NCBI GenBank assembly: GCA_964652775.1
Contig: CAZZAM010000003.1
Coordinates: 172,427 to 236,426 of the forward strand
Reading direction: 5' to 3'
From: UBA11346 sp038060575
GTDB taxonomy: Bacteria; Planctomycetota; UBA11346
Length of the DNA: 64,000 nucleotides
Shown piece by piece: positions 1 to 9,106 of this stretch; position 1 is the stretch's first letter, and each line of letters opens with the position of its first letter. The notes under the pieces are model-generated. The model did no database searches. It was given only the letters and a program-made list of their open reading frames with translations, and had not been told where the DNA came from. A program made the position numbers and the translations under genes.

Positions 1-2525
1 AGGATCACGGTCTCGGCGTCTTCCACGCCGGTGTCATCCAGCGGCGTCACCGTGACGATGGCCGTGGCACCGTTCGCAGCAAAGGTCGCCGTTGCCAGCA
101 ACGCCGTATAATCGCTGCCTGGAGTGGCAGTGCCGGTGGTGGTCAGATTGACGGTTAGTGCGGCTACGAGACTGCCCGTGCGCGCGAGCGTAAACGCGCC
201 GGTACCCTTGCCTGCTGCGGGTTCGGATGCGGATGCATCGCTGGCGGCGACGGTAACGACGATGGGTTCGTTATCCTTGATCGTGACAGTGCCCGTCTTG
301 GTCGCGCCCAAGATGTAGAGTGGGTTCTGCGGGAGGGTCAGGATCACGGTCTCGGAGGCTTCCGAGAGCGCGTCCTCAATCGGCGTCACATCGACGTTCG
401 CGCTGGCTGCGCCGATCGGAATCGTCACGGTGCCAGACAGTGAGACGTAGTCTGTGCCCGCTGTGGCGGTACCCGTGATGACATAGGTCACCGTCAGGGC
501 CGCGGTCGTCACGCCGGTACGCGTGATCGTGAAGCGACCGGGGTCGAGGGCAGCTTCAGCGGCACTGGTGTCGGGGGTGGTCATGCTGACCGTTGGCGGC
601 GGCGGATCGTTGTCGCCGATCGTGACCGTGGCGATCGCGGTGGCGCCCAGCAGATAGAGACTCGATGGTGACAGGGTGACGATCACCGTCTCGGGGCCCT
701 CGACGAGGGTGTCATCCATCGGCGTGACGATGATGGTCACCGTAGCGACCGCAGCGGGGATGGTCACGGTGCCAGTCAGCGTGGCGTAGTCGGCACCGGC
801 CGTGGCAGTTCCACTCACCGTGTAGGCAACCGTCAGGGCCGTTGCGGTCGTCATGCTGGCGATGCCGGTGCGTGTGATCGTGAACGTGCCGGTGTCGGTG
901 GTGGGCTCGAAGGCGACCGCATCGGTGGCGGCGATGTGCACCGTCCATTCATCGTCGCGGATAATCACCGTGCTGGCGGCCGGCGTGCCAACACTGTAGC
1001 CGGTGCCCGTAGCGAGGGTCATGATGACGGTTTCGTCGCCGTGGGGGGTGGTGTGAGTGATCGGGGGGCCGGGGATGAGGGCCGCTACGGCGTTGGCGGC
1101 GAAGGGCCACCTACCAGAAAGCGCGGTGAAATCCGTGCCGGAGGTCGCCGTACCGCTGATCGTGTAATTGGCCGTCAGCACGGGTGCCTTGTTGCCCAGG
1201 CGATTGATCTGGAATTGGCCGGTGTCGGTGCCGGTCTCGCTGGCCGATGCATCCTTAGCGACCACGGTGAAGACCGGGGATTCGTCATCGAGGATTGTCA
1301 CCGTGGCAGCGACGGCTCCCATGGCGTAGCCAGCGACGGGCTGGATCGTCACGATGACGGATTCGTCGGGTTCGAGGATGGTGTCTTGGAGTGGGATCAC
1401 CGTGATCGTGGCTGTGGCGCTGCCGGCGAGGATGGTCAGCGTGGTACCGACCGGCGCGCTCGTGTAGTCGCTACTCATGGTCGCGGTGCCGGTGATCGCG
1501 TATGTCACCGTGATCGGTGCGCTGGTTGGGCCGGTGCGCGTGATCGTGAACACGCCGTTACCCGACGTGAGGAGCGGTTCTGATGCACTCGTATCGGTGG
1601 CGGCGATCGACACGGTTGGCGGTTCGTTGTCGGTGATCGTCACCGACGCGTTGGATGGAGACGTAACGGCATAGCCGGTTCCGGCGGCGATCGTGACCAG
1701 GACGGCTTCATTGATCTCGGCGAGGGTATCATCAATCGGCAGCACCGGCAGCGTCACGCTCGTCGTACCAATCGGGAAGGTTACCGTGGGCGGCAGCAGT
1801 GCATAATCGACGCCATTCGTCGCGGTACCGGCGCGGGTTAAGTTCACCGTCAGCGCGGCCGTGGTTGGCCCGAAGCGCGAGATCGTGAACAAGCCGGTGC
1901 CAGTGCCGAACTCCGTCGCGGTGGGTTGGGTCGCTGCAATCGCGATCGTTGGCAAGGCAGTTACCGACACCGAGGCTGTCGCTGTCGCGGTACCGATACG
2001 TGCGGTGACGACGAACGTGCCGGCCGTACTGGCAGCGGTGAAGACGCCGCTGGAATTGATCGTGTTACTACCAGTCACCGACCAGGTGATGGCGGGAGAT
2101 GGTACCATTGGCGAACCGGTTTGATCGAGCGTCGTCGCGGTGAAAGCGCGACTGGTGTTCATCGACACGGTGACCGGCGTCGGGCTGATCGTGAACGTGG
2201 TCAGCACCGGCGTGACCATCTGCAGCGTCAGACCGGCCCCCTGCGCCACCGTGAGGCCAGGATTGATCACGATCTGTTTCGTCGCGTACACCTGCACCTG
2301 CGCTGGCGCCTGGATCGTCGTGTTGGTGATCGTCACCTGACCGGCAGCATTCGTCGCCGGAATCCGCTGATTCGCCGTGATCGTTTGATCCGACACGGTG
2401 ACGTCGGCCGACCAGGCGGCGGAGACCGCGAACATCCACATGAGGACGCCCCAGCCGAACACAAAACGCGTTCGGCCAGCGAGCGAAGCACATATGCGAT
2501 GGTGCAGGTGAGTGAGGGCGAGCAT
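1..2525 (-). CDS. Calx-beta / bacterial Ig-like repeat secreted protein, C-terminus beyond window
   Basis: The minus strand is open from 2525 to the window edge, about 841 codons, so the C-terminus is missing. The predicted start at 2525 gives a basic N-region (RTRFVFGWG), a hydrophobic stretch and an AWSA-like cleavage site, which together make a signal peptide. A Big_2-like Ig domain with an ITWSVTGSNTINSSGVFTA pattern follows at roughly residues 110-190. After it come about six to seven Calx-beta repeats of around 110 residues. Each runs through a SEP...GTFTITRTG strand, then GTATAGTDYxxLxGTVTI, then a VTVTPLDDT-VEDAETVILTL acidic calcium-binding edge. Known Calx-beta proteins are extracellular adhesins or matrix proteins. 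No catalytic domain is visible in the part seen. Apparent plus-strand reading frames here are shadows of this strongly biased repeat sequence. Inference: a surface or secreted calcium-stabilised adhesin. Confidence 0.85.
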   Translation of the reverse strand, partial: MLALTHLHHRICASLAGRTRFVFGWGVLMWMFAVSAAWSADVTVSDQTITANQRIPATNAAGQVTITNTTIQAPAQVQVYATKQIVINPGLTVAQGAGLTLQMVTPVLTTFTISPTPVTVSMNTSRAFTATTLDQTGSPMVPSPAITWSVTGSNTINSSGVFTAASTAGTFVVTARIGTATATASVSVTALPTIAIAATQPTATEFGTGTGLFTISRFGPTTAALTVNLTRAGTATNGVDYALLPPTVTFPIGTTSVTLPVLPIDDTLAEINEAVLVTIAAGTGYAVTSPSNASVTITDNEPPTVSIAATDTSASEPLLTSGNGVFTITRTGPTSAPITVTYAITGTATMSSDYTSAPVGTTLTILAGSATATITVIPLQDTILEPDESVIVTIQPVAGYAMGAVAATVTILDDESPVFTVVAKDASASETGTDTGQFQINRLGNKAPVLTANYTISGTATSGTDFTALSGRWPFAANAVAALIPGPPITHTTPHGDETVIMTLATGTGYSVGTPAASTVIIRDDEWTVHIAATDAVAFEPTTDTGTFTITRTGIASMTTATALTVAYTVSGTATAGADYATLTGTVTIPAAVATVTIIVTPMDDTLVEGPETVIVTLSPSSLYLLGATAIATVTIGDNDPPPPTVSMTTPDTSAAEAALDPGRFTITRTGVTTAALTVTYVITGTATAGTDYVSLSGTVTIPIGAASANVDVTPIEDALSEASETVILTLPQNPLYILGATKTGTVTIKDNEPIVVTVAASDASASEPAAGKGTGAFTLARTGSLVAALTVNLTTTGTATPGSDYTALLATATFAANGATAIVTVTPLDDTGVEDAETVI

Positions 2526-2597
2526 GGTTCAGTGTTTCTGGGAGGGAGATTCGAAGACGCGCACCACTGGCCTACGCAGCCAGCGGCACATCTATCC

Positions 2598-4049
2598 TCA
2601 GAACGTCGACCACTCCGTACCAAACGCGACCAAGGTATAACCAGCACCAGCCGCCAACGACACCGACGTGCCCCCATCCACCGTATCGCTGCCACCTCGC
2701 GTAATCGTCACCGCCGCCGTACCGCGATTCTTGATGAACAACCGACGCCCATCCGACGCAGCTGGCAGCGTGATGGTCTGACCAGCGGCACCGGTGAAGC
2801 GAATGGCTTCGTCATCAGGCAACAGAGTTAACGACACTGCCGTCGAACGTGACTTGATGTAGGATGCGCCGCCGGTGCGGAGTTCTTTCCCGGCGCCAAC
2901 GACTACGTTGCCACTGGGGTCTATAACCAGAGCGCTGTTCGTGATCCCCATACCATAGTTGTTTGACGTGCCAAGATGCAGATAGGAACCAGAACTCGTA
3001 ACCTGGGCGCCAATTCCAGCGTAGTTACCATTGGCGTTGCCAAAAGTCAGCTTGGCGAATTGACCGTTCGCGATGGTGTTGCCGATACCAACATTGGTGG
3101 TGGATCCGGTAAACGTAGTAGAATAGGAAGTGTCCTGAATTGTTAGGCGCGATGTTGGCGCTCCGGTTCCAATTCCAATGTTGCCACCACTGGAGATCCA
3201 CAGTGCGTTGGTTCCATTGTTGTTCTGAAAACCAATGTCCCCGTCATATCGCTGTGCTATAATGAGTGCGTTGGGATATAGTCCGGATGGACCATGGTAG
3301 TAAATTACACCGTGATGATTACCACCGTCACCACTGGAAATGCCGATTTGCGTAGACCCAGTCGTGGATCCCGCATCAACATGCACCCACCGTTGGTTAC
3401 CCGTCGGAGTTCCAATCATCAAGGCCTTGCCCGCTTGGTCGATATGCAACTTTGCCAATGGTGAAGCAACTCCAATTCCAAGGCCACCATTTCTCAAATA
3501 CATCCAATTGCTGAGTGCCGTGCTGTTATCCGAGCACCCTGCCCAGTAGTGATACATATCCGTATTGCTCGCGGACCAAGCATTCGCATTCGTCATGACG
3601 TAATAACCCTTCGTCCCTGTCACCGCGGATCCGTCATGTCCGTATACAGCCCATTGCATGAATGCTGTACTTGCTGGCGTCGCAGTGGGCGCGATGCGCG
3701 TTCCGCCAATGGCCGTGCTTTGCACAAGCGCTGCAGTTGTCGTTCCGTATGCGGTCGTACCGATGGACAAACCGGTGGCATCCGCCGACTGCAGACGCAG
3801 GTGTGATCCTTTTGGAGCGCCTGCTGGGTGTGTGCCTGTACCAGCATCTACTGTAAGCACGCCCGCCGTCACCACATTCCCCCCACCAATCGCCGTTGTC
3901 CCCGCCGCCGCCGACGTGGGCGCAGTGCCGTGAATAACGACCGTGTCATGCGCGGTTAAAATCGGTGGTGGATCGACGGCATCCAAATGCATGAAGCCCA
4001 GGACGACCAAAGCCACGAAGAGATGGAGCCAAGCCAAGGAAGTGCGCAT
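2598..4049 (-). CDS. Secreted tail-fibre-like / collar-type repeat protein
   Basis: The frame extends upstream to 4139, but the ATG at 4049 is preferred because it is followed directly by a signal peptide (MRTSLAWLHLFVALVVLGFM). The mature protein, about 480 residues in total, is rich in Gly, Thr, Ser and Asn. It has phage-tail-fibre-like phrases such as GGNIGIGTGAPTSRLTIQDT and GGLGIGVASPLAKLHIDQAG, the GIGT.P...L.I module found in bacterial proteins related to tail fibres and trimeric surface proteins. The C-terminus (TLPAASDGRRLFIKNRG) resembles a beta-strand cap found in similar proteins. It lies 72 bp upstream of, and on the same strand as, the Calx-beta gene, so the two may be co-expressed surface proteins. 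No catalytic residues are recognised and the function is unknown. Confidence 0.75.
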   Translation of the reverse strand: MRTSLAWLHLFVALVVLGFMHLDAVDPPPILTAHDTVVIHGTAPTSAAAGTTAIGGGNVVTAGVLTVDAGTGTHPAGAPKGSHLRLQSADATGLSIGTTAYGTTTAALVQSTAIGGTRIAPTATPASTAFMQWAVYGHDGSAVTGTKGYYVMTNANAWSASNTDMYHYWAGCSDNSTALSNWMYLRNGGLGIGVASPLAKLHIDQAGKALMIGTPTGNQRWVHVDAGSTTGSTQIGISSGDGGNHHGVIYYHGPSGLYPNALIIAQRYDGDIGFQNNNGTNALWISSGGNIGIGTGAPTSRLTIQDTSYSTTFTGSTTNVGIGNTIANGQFAKLTFGNANGNYAGIGAQVTSSGSYLHLGTSNNYGMGITNSALVIDPSGNVVVGAGKELRTGGASYIKSRSTAVSLTLLPDDEAIRFTGAAGQTITLPAASDGRRLFIKNRGTAAVTITRGGSDTVDGGTSVSLAAGAGYTLVAFGTEWSTF

Positions 4050-4170
4050 AAGATTCTTTCGGTAAACGAGTCGCATGCATGAGTGAGCCCCGGTGGGCGG
4101 CCTTCGCGCAGAACCATGTGGGATTGCCTGATTCCGCAAGGGCCTACTCAGGGCTTATAGGTGTCGTATA

Positions 4171-4176
4171 ATTATA
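4171..4176 (-). promoter_or_regulatory. Possible -10 element upstream of the fibre-like gene
   Basis: On the minus strand the sequence reads TATAAT within an AT-rich patch (CGCTTATAATTATACGAC), about 120 bp upstream of the start at 4049. A convincing -35 at 16-18 bp is not evident, so this is only a candidate promoter. Confidence 0.25.
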
Positions 4177-4262
4177 AGCGTAGTACATCAAAGCCGATCG
4201 CATCGGCCGGTCATCTGGAGCGCAACGGACCTGCACACATTGGCTGATGACCCACCGTTTCC

Positions 4263-4607
4263 TCAGCTGCGAAATTCAACCTCAGGCGTGACGATCACAA
4301 AGGGTTCGCTCCATTGTTTTGGGTCATCAAGACTCCAACGAACAGAACCGGTAACGGGCAATACGGCAAAGCGCAGGCCGTGTTCACCACCATGAATTAG
4401 CCGTGCCGGACCATCGCCGCTTTCTTCGATTGGCTGGAGGTGCGCAGGTACGGGGCCGAGCTCTGACCAGCCGGTGACGGCACACCACTGCCACGCGTCG
4501 TTGCGCCACAATTTAACAGCCTGGACAACCATCGGCGGACCGGTTTCCTTGAAGGTGGCCATGGACGCTTCGGAAAGGTTGTCGCACGCAGGCAAGTCCA
4601 AGTACAT
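4263..4607 (-). CDS. Small hypothetical protein
   Basis: The open frame runs up to 4670. The ATG at 4607 gives a 114-residue soluble protein beginning MYLDLPACDN. It contains several Trp and Pro residues, for example VKLWRNDAWQWCAVTGWSEL, and ends in a predicted beta-strand-rich tail (SVRWSLDDPKQWSEPFVIV). The composition looks protein-like, unlike the competing frames on the other strand. I recognise no family. It could be a remnant of a larger gene, since nothing of it is identifiable upstream. Confidence that it is expressed is limited. Confidence 0.35.
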   Translation of the reverse strand: MYLDLPACDNLSEASMATFKETGPPMVVQAVKLWRNDAWQWCAVTGWSELGPVPAHLQPIEESGDGPARLIHGGEHGLRFAVLPVTGSVRWSLDDPKQWSEPFVIVTPEVEFRS

Positions 4608-4932
4608 GGGTTGGAATGTTGGGGCATCCGCATCACAGCCAAGCGGTGATCGCTTGGTAACAAACAGCAACGACTGCGACTCCCTAGAGACCCCCGCACC
4701 TGCGGTGCAGCATGAAACACATGTTCCTCATCCCATGCGTTCGTGTGCTGAAAACAGCCGGGAACGCCTACGTGATCGTGGTTGCAAACGACATCCTGAC
4801 CGTCGAAGTCACGACCGATAAAAAGAAGTAACCCGAGTACTGGCTGCCATGACTTCTCTTGCCGCGCCACCCTATGTTCGAGACTTATCGGACCGACGGG
4901 ATTGGCCTACGGCCCAGGAGAAGCTTACGGCA

Positions 4933-5475
4933 ATGGCCCAGGATTCAGTCGGCACAGAATTGAGCCAGGCCCTGGTCGATCACGCCGATCGCATCGTTGG
5001 CTATCTCTACACCCTCGGTGCGAGTGCGAGTCAAATCGAGGAGGTCGTTCAGGAAGTTGCAGTTTCAGCGGGAACCTGCACTGAAAAACCAGACTCGGCG
5101 ATTGCGTGGCTGCTGACCGTCGCGCGACGGCGGTTTATCGATCTCATCCGGCGCAACGGCGCCAAACGTCAGCAAGAATATCCGATCTCCGCATTGGTCG
5201 AGGCGGTCGAATCGGCCCTGGCCGAGAACGATGACGAGGACGGCCCGCCAGATGCTGTGGCTACATTGCGCGGTTGTCTGGACCGCTTGGCCCCACGGGC
5301 CAGAGAGCTGATCAATCTGCGTTACTGGGGTAGCTTATCCCCGCCGGAAATTGCCGGACGCATGCAATGGAGCGAGCCAGCGGTGCGCGTGGCGCTGCAT
5401 AAGGCGCGGCGAGTTTTGGAAGAATGCCTACAACGAGATGCACGGCGACGAAAGGACGGACATGGAGATATCTGA
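4933..5475 (+). CDS. ECF-type RNA polymerase sigma factor
   Basis: The 180-residue product from the ATG at 4933 has sigma region 2 (ASQIEEVVQEVAV... AWLLTVARRRFIDLIRR) and region 4 (LDRLAPRARELINLRYWGSLSPPEIAGRMQWSEPAVRVALHKARRVLEECL). This is the standard two-domain layout of extracytoplasmic-function sigma factors, which redirect RNA polymerase to stress or transport promoters. AGGAG about 11 bp upstream supports this start. An in-frame ATG at 4849 would add 28 residues without a clear ribosome binding site. The stop overlaps the start of the FecR-like gene by 14 bp, so the two are translationally coupled, as expected for a sigma factor and its membrane-bound regulator. The region 4 sequence resembles the Rhodopirellula/Verrucomicrobium group of sigma factors, which is a judgement from memory. 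Confidence 0.85.
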   Translation: MAQDSVGTELSQALVDHADRIVGYLYTLGASASQIEEVVQEVAVSAGTCTEKPDSAIAWLLTVARRRFIDLIRRNGAKRQQEYPISALVEAVESALAENDDEDGPPDAVATLRGCLDRLAPRARELINLRYWGSLSPPEIAGRMQWSEPAVRVALHKARRVLEECLQRDARRRKDGHGDI

Positions 5476-6640
5476 TCTCGACGATCTGCTCGACCGTTTG
5501 GCCGCCGGCACTCTTCCAATCGCTGAGCAACAACGACTAGCTCAAGATCTTCGCCTGCATCCAGCCTTGCGCCGACAGGTGCGTCACCGCCTGCAGCTGA
5601 CTGGACAGCTGGCACAAGCAGTTCGACCAGTGCAGCGCATCACCTTAGCCAAACGTCGCCGGCGCGCACCGATCCGCAGGCCAGTCCTACCGCAGCTCGC
5701 CATGGCCGCAGGCATTCTCTTGGTAGTTGGGTTGACCACCTGGCTGATAGCAGCGGCTATACCAAAACAGCCCGTCGTTGAAACGCCTGAAGTTGTTCAG
5801 CAAGATGGGCCTTTTTCGCTGCAGGACCATGCCGGGACCATGACGCTTGCCGATCATTCGCGCGTCGATCTTGAGCGCGGTAGTTCAGGTACCGTGTTAT
5901 CAGCAACTGATGATTGGTTACATACGGTCCGCCTTGAATCCGGAGCCGTCCATCTCAAGGTGGCACCAGGCAGCGACAGCCTGCAAGTGAATACTGAACC
6001 AGCGTCGGTTACTGCGCGTGGATCCGTCACTGTGCGCTATCTGGATGTTCCGATGGGCAGTGAACCAGCAATCATGGTTGCGGTTACCCAGGGTAAGGCA
6101 CAGGTAAACGCAGTTGGGCAACGGCGGAATATCGTACAAGGCGAATGCCAGGTGATTGCTCCAGGCGGACTCGTCATGGGACGCATCGTCCGTATAGATA
6201 CAAACTCGGGACATCTGGTCATTGAATCTGGTAATGCCAAATCGCACATGAACTGGAATGTCTCCAGCGCCCGCCTCCCACCCATAGAAGCCGGCGGTAA
6301 ACCATTCGCGCTCAGCCAAGCACATGTCGGATACAACGTCCGTCTACGGTTGGATCCATCCGGTGCCATGGTCGAGCACATTGAAGTTCCAGCACAATGC
6401 TTTTCAGCAACGATCACCGGATGGAATCCCTCGACGCGTATCCTCACTGGCCTGCGCGAGCATCACGCCGCCGCTGAATCGTGGCCGCTTGCAACTGGCG
6501 TCGTCGCGTCGACTGCGTTGCTTGGAAAATCCATGCGCCTGACCCTCAGCCCGGTCACCCAACGCATTGAACGCATCACGGCCAGCGAACATCCGAATGG
6601 CGAACGTCGGCCAGGAGCGGGAGTGAAAGGTAGGAAATAG
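5462..6640 (+). CDS. FecR-like membrane regulator, probable anti-sigma partner
   Basis: The 392-residue protein starts at an ATG inside the end of the sigma gene, preceded by AAAGGA. The first ~80 residues are a cytoplasmic helical segment (MEISDLDDLLDRLAAGTL), the usual anti-sigma side of FecR proteins. One membrane helix follows (LAMAAGILLVVGLTTWLIAA, around residues 77-100). The extracytoplasmic part carries a FecR domain: GTMTLADHSRVDLERGS, LESGAVHLKV and VTARGSVTVRYL match the FecR beta-strand signature. Beyond about residue 240 there is an extra C-terminal region of unknown role that may bind a ligand. In known systems FecR relays an outer-membrane or envelope signal to the adjacent sigma factor. 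The B12 receptor operon downstream has its own riboswitch, so a link between the two is not established. Confidence 0.8.
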   Translation: MEISDLDDLLDRLAAGTLPIAEQQRLAQDLRLHPALRRQVRHRLQLTGQLAQAVRPVQRITLAKRRRRAPIRRPVLPQLAMAAGILLVVGLTTWLIAAAIPKQPVVETPEVVQQDGPFSLQDHAGTMTLADHSRVDLERGSSGTVLSATDDWLHTVRLESGAVHLKVAPGSDSLQVNTEPASVTARGSVTVRYLDVPMGSEPAIMVAVTQGKAQVNAVGQRRNIVQGECQVIAPGGLVMGRIVRIDTNSGHLVIESGNAKSHMNWNVSSARLPPIEAGGKPFALSQAHVGYNVRLRLDPSGAMVEHIEVPAQCFSATITGWNPSTRILTGLREHHAAAESWPLATGVVASTALLGKSMRLTLSPVTQRIERITASEHPNGERRPGAGVKGRK

Positions 6641-6740
6641 GAGCCGCATATCTGGCGATGACCCACTTTACCCGAAGAGTTGAACAACCACTTCCCGAAC
6701 CCATTGCGCTCGCCCCCTCCGTGATTAGGGTCCCGCACGT

Positions 6741-6898
6741 CTAGGTGCCTGGCGCAAGCTGGGTGAAACGGGAAGCCGGTGAAATTCCGGCACTGACCCG
6801 CAACGGTAACCAGGGACCGAGCTCGATGCTGCCACTGCACCTGTAGGTGCGGGAAGGCCGAGTGAGGGATGATCTGGGAGTCCGGAGACCGGCCTAGG
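6741..6898 (+). ncRNA. Cobalamin (AdoCbl) riboswitch
   Basis: The sequence shows the conserved cobalamin aptamer order. It has GGTGCC near 6744, then GGGTGAAACGGGAAGCCGGTG with AAATTCCGGCACTG, then ACCCGCAACGGTAA, a CCACTG...GGTGCGGGAAGGCCG arm, and finally a B12-box-like GAGTCCGGAGACCGGCC. CTAGG at the left end and CCTAGG at the right end can close helix P1. It lies about 155 nt upstream of the first TonB-dependent receptor. Known behaviour is that bound cobalamin represses downstream uptake genes. The position supports control of the whole receptor-BtuCDF operon. Confidence 0.93.
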
Positions 6899-7033
6899 CT
6901 TCGTGGCGCGCCTCTCGGGGATGGGGAGCGGCTCGATCCAGGCTCGGCTTGGATCATGCCGTTCCATTTATTCTTGCATGCACGTCGCGAGCCATGCTCC
7001 GGCGTGTCGCCGTGGCATGGGTCCACGCTGAAT

Positions 7034-7050
7034 CGCCGCCTAGGACGGCG
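7034..7050 (+). promoter_or_regulatory. Hairpin overlapping the ribosome binding site of the first receptor
   Basis: CGCCG and CGGCG flank CCTAGGA, and the AGGA that would serve as Shine-Dalgarno lies 9 bp before the ATG at 7055. This hairpin is a plausible expression platform for the riboswitch. Its CCTAGG repeats the palindromic CCTAGG of the riboswitch P1 strand (6893-6898), so alternative pairing is possible. The mechanism is inferred. Confidence 0.5.
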
Positions 7051-7054
7051 TCCC

Positions 7055-9034
7055 ATGTACCCACGTTGCCTCTCACTGTCCCTCCTCGCAGTTGCCGTTG
7101 GCGCTGTCGAAACCGGAACGGACACCCCCACCATCATCATCACTGCAGATCGCCACGAGAGCACGCTTGAGCGCTCGGCTGTGTCGGTCGCCGTGGTGAC
7201 ACGCGATGATCTGCACGATCGCGGATCTCCGACCGAAACCGTCGATTGGTTCCGCGAGCAACCGGGCATTGGCGTATTCGCACGCTACGGCGGCTTCGAC
7301 GGTGGTGTTCCTGAAGTCCACATCCGTGGCTTGGATTCGACCTATACCCAAGTCGTCATCGACGGTATTCCCCTCAGTAATCCGACCAGCATCGGCAACG
7401 ATCTCAGTTTCGGATTCCTCTCACCTGCTGGTCTTCAGCGGATGGAAATTCTCAAAGGCCCGCAATCGGGACTCTATGGCAGTCGCGCCGTTGGCGGCGT
7501 CGCCGGCATGCAAACCATTCGCCCGACCGCGCATGCTGAACAGCAAGCCAGCGTGACTGGCGGCAGCTTCGGAACCATGGCGGCATCGGTGCAAGCGACT
7601 GGTCCGATCACCAAGGACGTTGGTTTCGCGATTGCGGTTGAAGGACTGCACAGTGATGGCTTCAGCGCAACGACTCCCGATCCCGAAGGTAATCCCAAAG
7701 GATATGAAGCAGACAGTTTGGATCGCCTATCCTATAACGCGCGGTTAGAGTGGCGTCCGTCGCGCGAAACACTGTTCTACGCAGCGGCCATGGGTGGCAC
7801 AGTCGAGCAGCAGTTTGACGATTTCTATTACGATTCATTCACCTTCGCCACCCTGCTTGATGAGACAGCCAACGACACAGTCGGAAAGAATACCGCGTTC
7901 AGTAATCGTTTCGCGGTTGGTGCTGGACACACCGATGACACCCGGGATTGGGCGGTCGATCTTGCACGCACCACCATCACCACCCACAACTTTACAATTG
8001 CTGGCCCAACCTACTTCGGTGGGCCGGTTCCAGATCCGGCAACCATCGCGTATCGTGGCGACGACGTATTCACCTCGGCTCGCTTCGGCATCAAGCCGAT
8101 CGCTGGACTGCGCATCGGTGGCGGTGTCGATGGAACCTGGCGACATGGCTCGCAGGATCGCAGCGACCTGGGGCTCTTGTGGGACGATCGTGAGCGGTCA
8201 ACCGGAGCGTGGGTGCAGGCTGACTGGTCGGCCACCAACGTGGAAACCAGTGCCGTCACCCGCATCGACAACTTGTCAGGATTCGGCAATCATGTATCCG
8301 GTCGATTGGCCGGTGCGGTGATGACAACAGACCAGACCGCGAAATTTCATGCGTCACTCGGCAACGGTTATCGTGGGCCAAGTCTTTACGAGCGCTTCGG
8401 TTCTGAGCGCGGTGGATTTACCTACCAAGGCAATCCTGATCTAGAGGCAGAGACATTCATCGGTTACGAGGCCGGCGTTGATGTACGGCCAGCCCAAGGC
8501 ATCGCGCTGACCACCACCTGGTTCCGCACGAATTTCAAAAACAAGATGGCCTACGATTTCAATCCGTTCACCTTTGTCAGTTCGCGTACTAACTCGGCTG
8601 GAAAATCCGTCGTCACCGGGGCTGAAATTGGCGCCGAGGCAATCGATATCAAACACAGTGGTGTGGACATTGCGCTCGATTATACGCGCCAGCGCAGCAC
8701 AGATGCGTCGGGAAATCGCCTCGCCTATGATCCGCAGGATCGCGGCGGCATCCGAGTGACAGCCAGACAGTCGCCCACCAATCGGACTCAGACGTGGGAA
8801 TCCATCCGCTTCGAACGTACCGGTCCGTATTTCTCCGGGGCTAACGAAAACGGCCGCGTAGATGGCTATAATCTGCTGTCGGCTGCGGCAGGTGTGCAAC
8901 TGGATCGCCGCTGGGATCTCAGCGTGCGCATCGAAAATCTGACTGACGAGCGTTATCTGGTTACCTCGGCGTACGGAGTCGCTTACTCGACGATGCCACG
9001 TTCCTATTTCCTGACCTTGACCGGTACATTCTGA
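7055..9034 (+). CDS. TonB-dependent outer-membrane receptor, BtuB-like (cobalamin uptake)
   Basis: The ATG at 7055 is chosen because it begins a signal peptide (MYPRCLSLSLLAVAVGAVE); longer in-frame extensions run into the riboswitch leader. The 659-residue protein then has a TonB-box-like segment (TPTIIITADR). Next is a plug domain with TPETV-type motifs (SPTETVDWFREQPGIGV, VHIRGLDSTYTQVVIDGIPL, LQRMEILKGPQSGLYGSRAVGGV), and then a 22-strand barrel that ends in an aromatic residue (YFLTLTGTF). Length and motif order fit the BtuB family of about 600-680 residues. The cobalamin riboswitch upstream and btuCDF homologues downstream support vitamin B12 or corrinoid transport across the outer membrane. 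No TonB/ExbB/ExbD genes are in the window. Confidence 0.9.
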   Translation: MYPRCLSLSLLAVAVGAVETGTDTPTIIITADRHESTLERSAVSVAVVTRDDLHDRGSPTETVDWFREQPGIGVFARYGGFDGGVPEVHIRGLDSTYTQVVIDGIPLSNPTSIGNDLSFGFLSPAGLQRMEILKGPQSGLYGSRAVGGVAGMQTIRPTAHAEQQASVTGGSFGTMAASVQATGPITKDVGFAIAVEGLHSDGFSATTPDPEGNPKGYEADSLDRLSYNARLEWRPSRETLFYAAAMGGTVEQQFDDFYYDSFTFATLLDETANDTVGKNTAFSNRFAVGAGHTDDTRDWAVDLARTTITTHNFTIAGPTYFGGPVPDPATIAYRGDDVFTSARFGIKPIAGLRIGGGVDGTWRHGSQDRSDLGLLWDDRERSTGAWVQADWSATNVETSAVTRIDNLSGFGNHVSGRLAGAVMTTDQTAKFHASLGNGYRGPSLYERFGSERGGFTYQGNPDLEAETFIGYEAGVDVRPAQGIALTTTWFRTNFKNKMAYDFNPFTFVSSRTNSAGKSVVTGAEIGAEAIDIKHSGVDIALDYTRQRSTDASGNRLAYDPQDRGGIRVTARQSPTNRTQTWESIRFERTGPYFSGANENGRVDGYNLLSAAAGVQLDRRWDLSVRIENLTDERYLVTSAYGVAYSTMPRSYFLTLTGTF

Positions 9035-9106
9035 GTCATCTCGGATTGGCGTATGGGGAACGTTATTGCCGCCAGCATGGGTCAGCGTAGGGTCTTGGAA
9101 ATATCC

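Noticed and set aside
936..1583. 215-codon plus-strand frame rich in Arg, Gly and Asp
   Set aside because: It is antisense to a strong Calx-beta repeat region and has no family feature.
124..2340. Several plus-strand frames in the first 2.4 kb
   Set aside because: The minus strand encodes one continuous Calx-beta repeat protein. The plus-strand frames are Val/Thr- or Arg/Asp-rich shadows of it.
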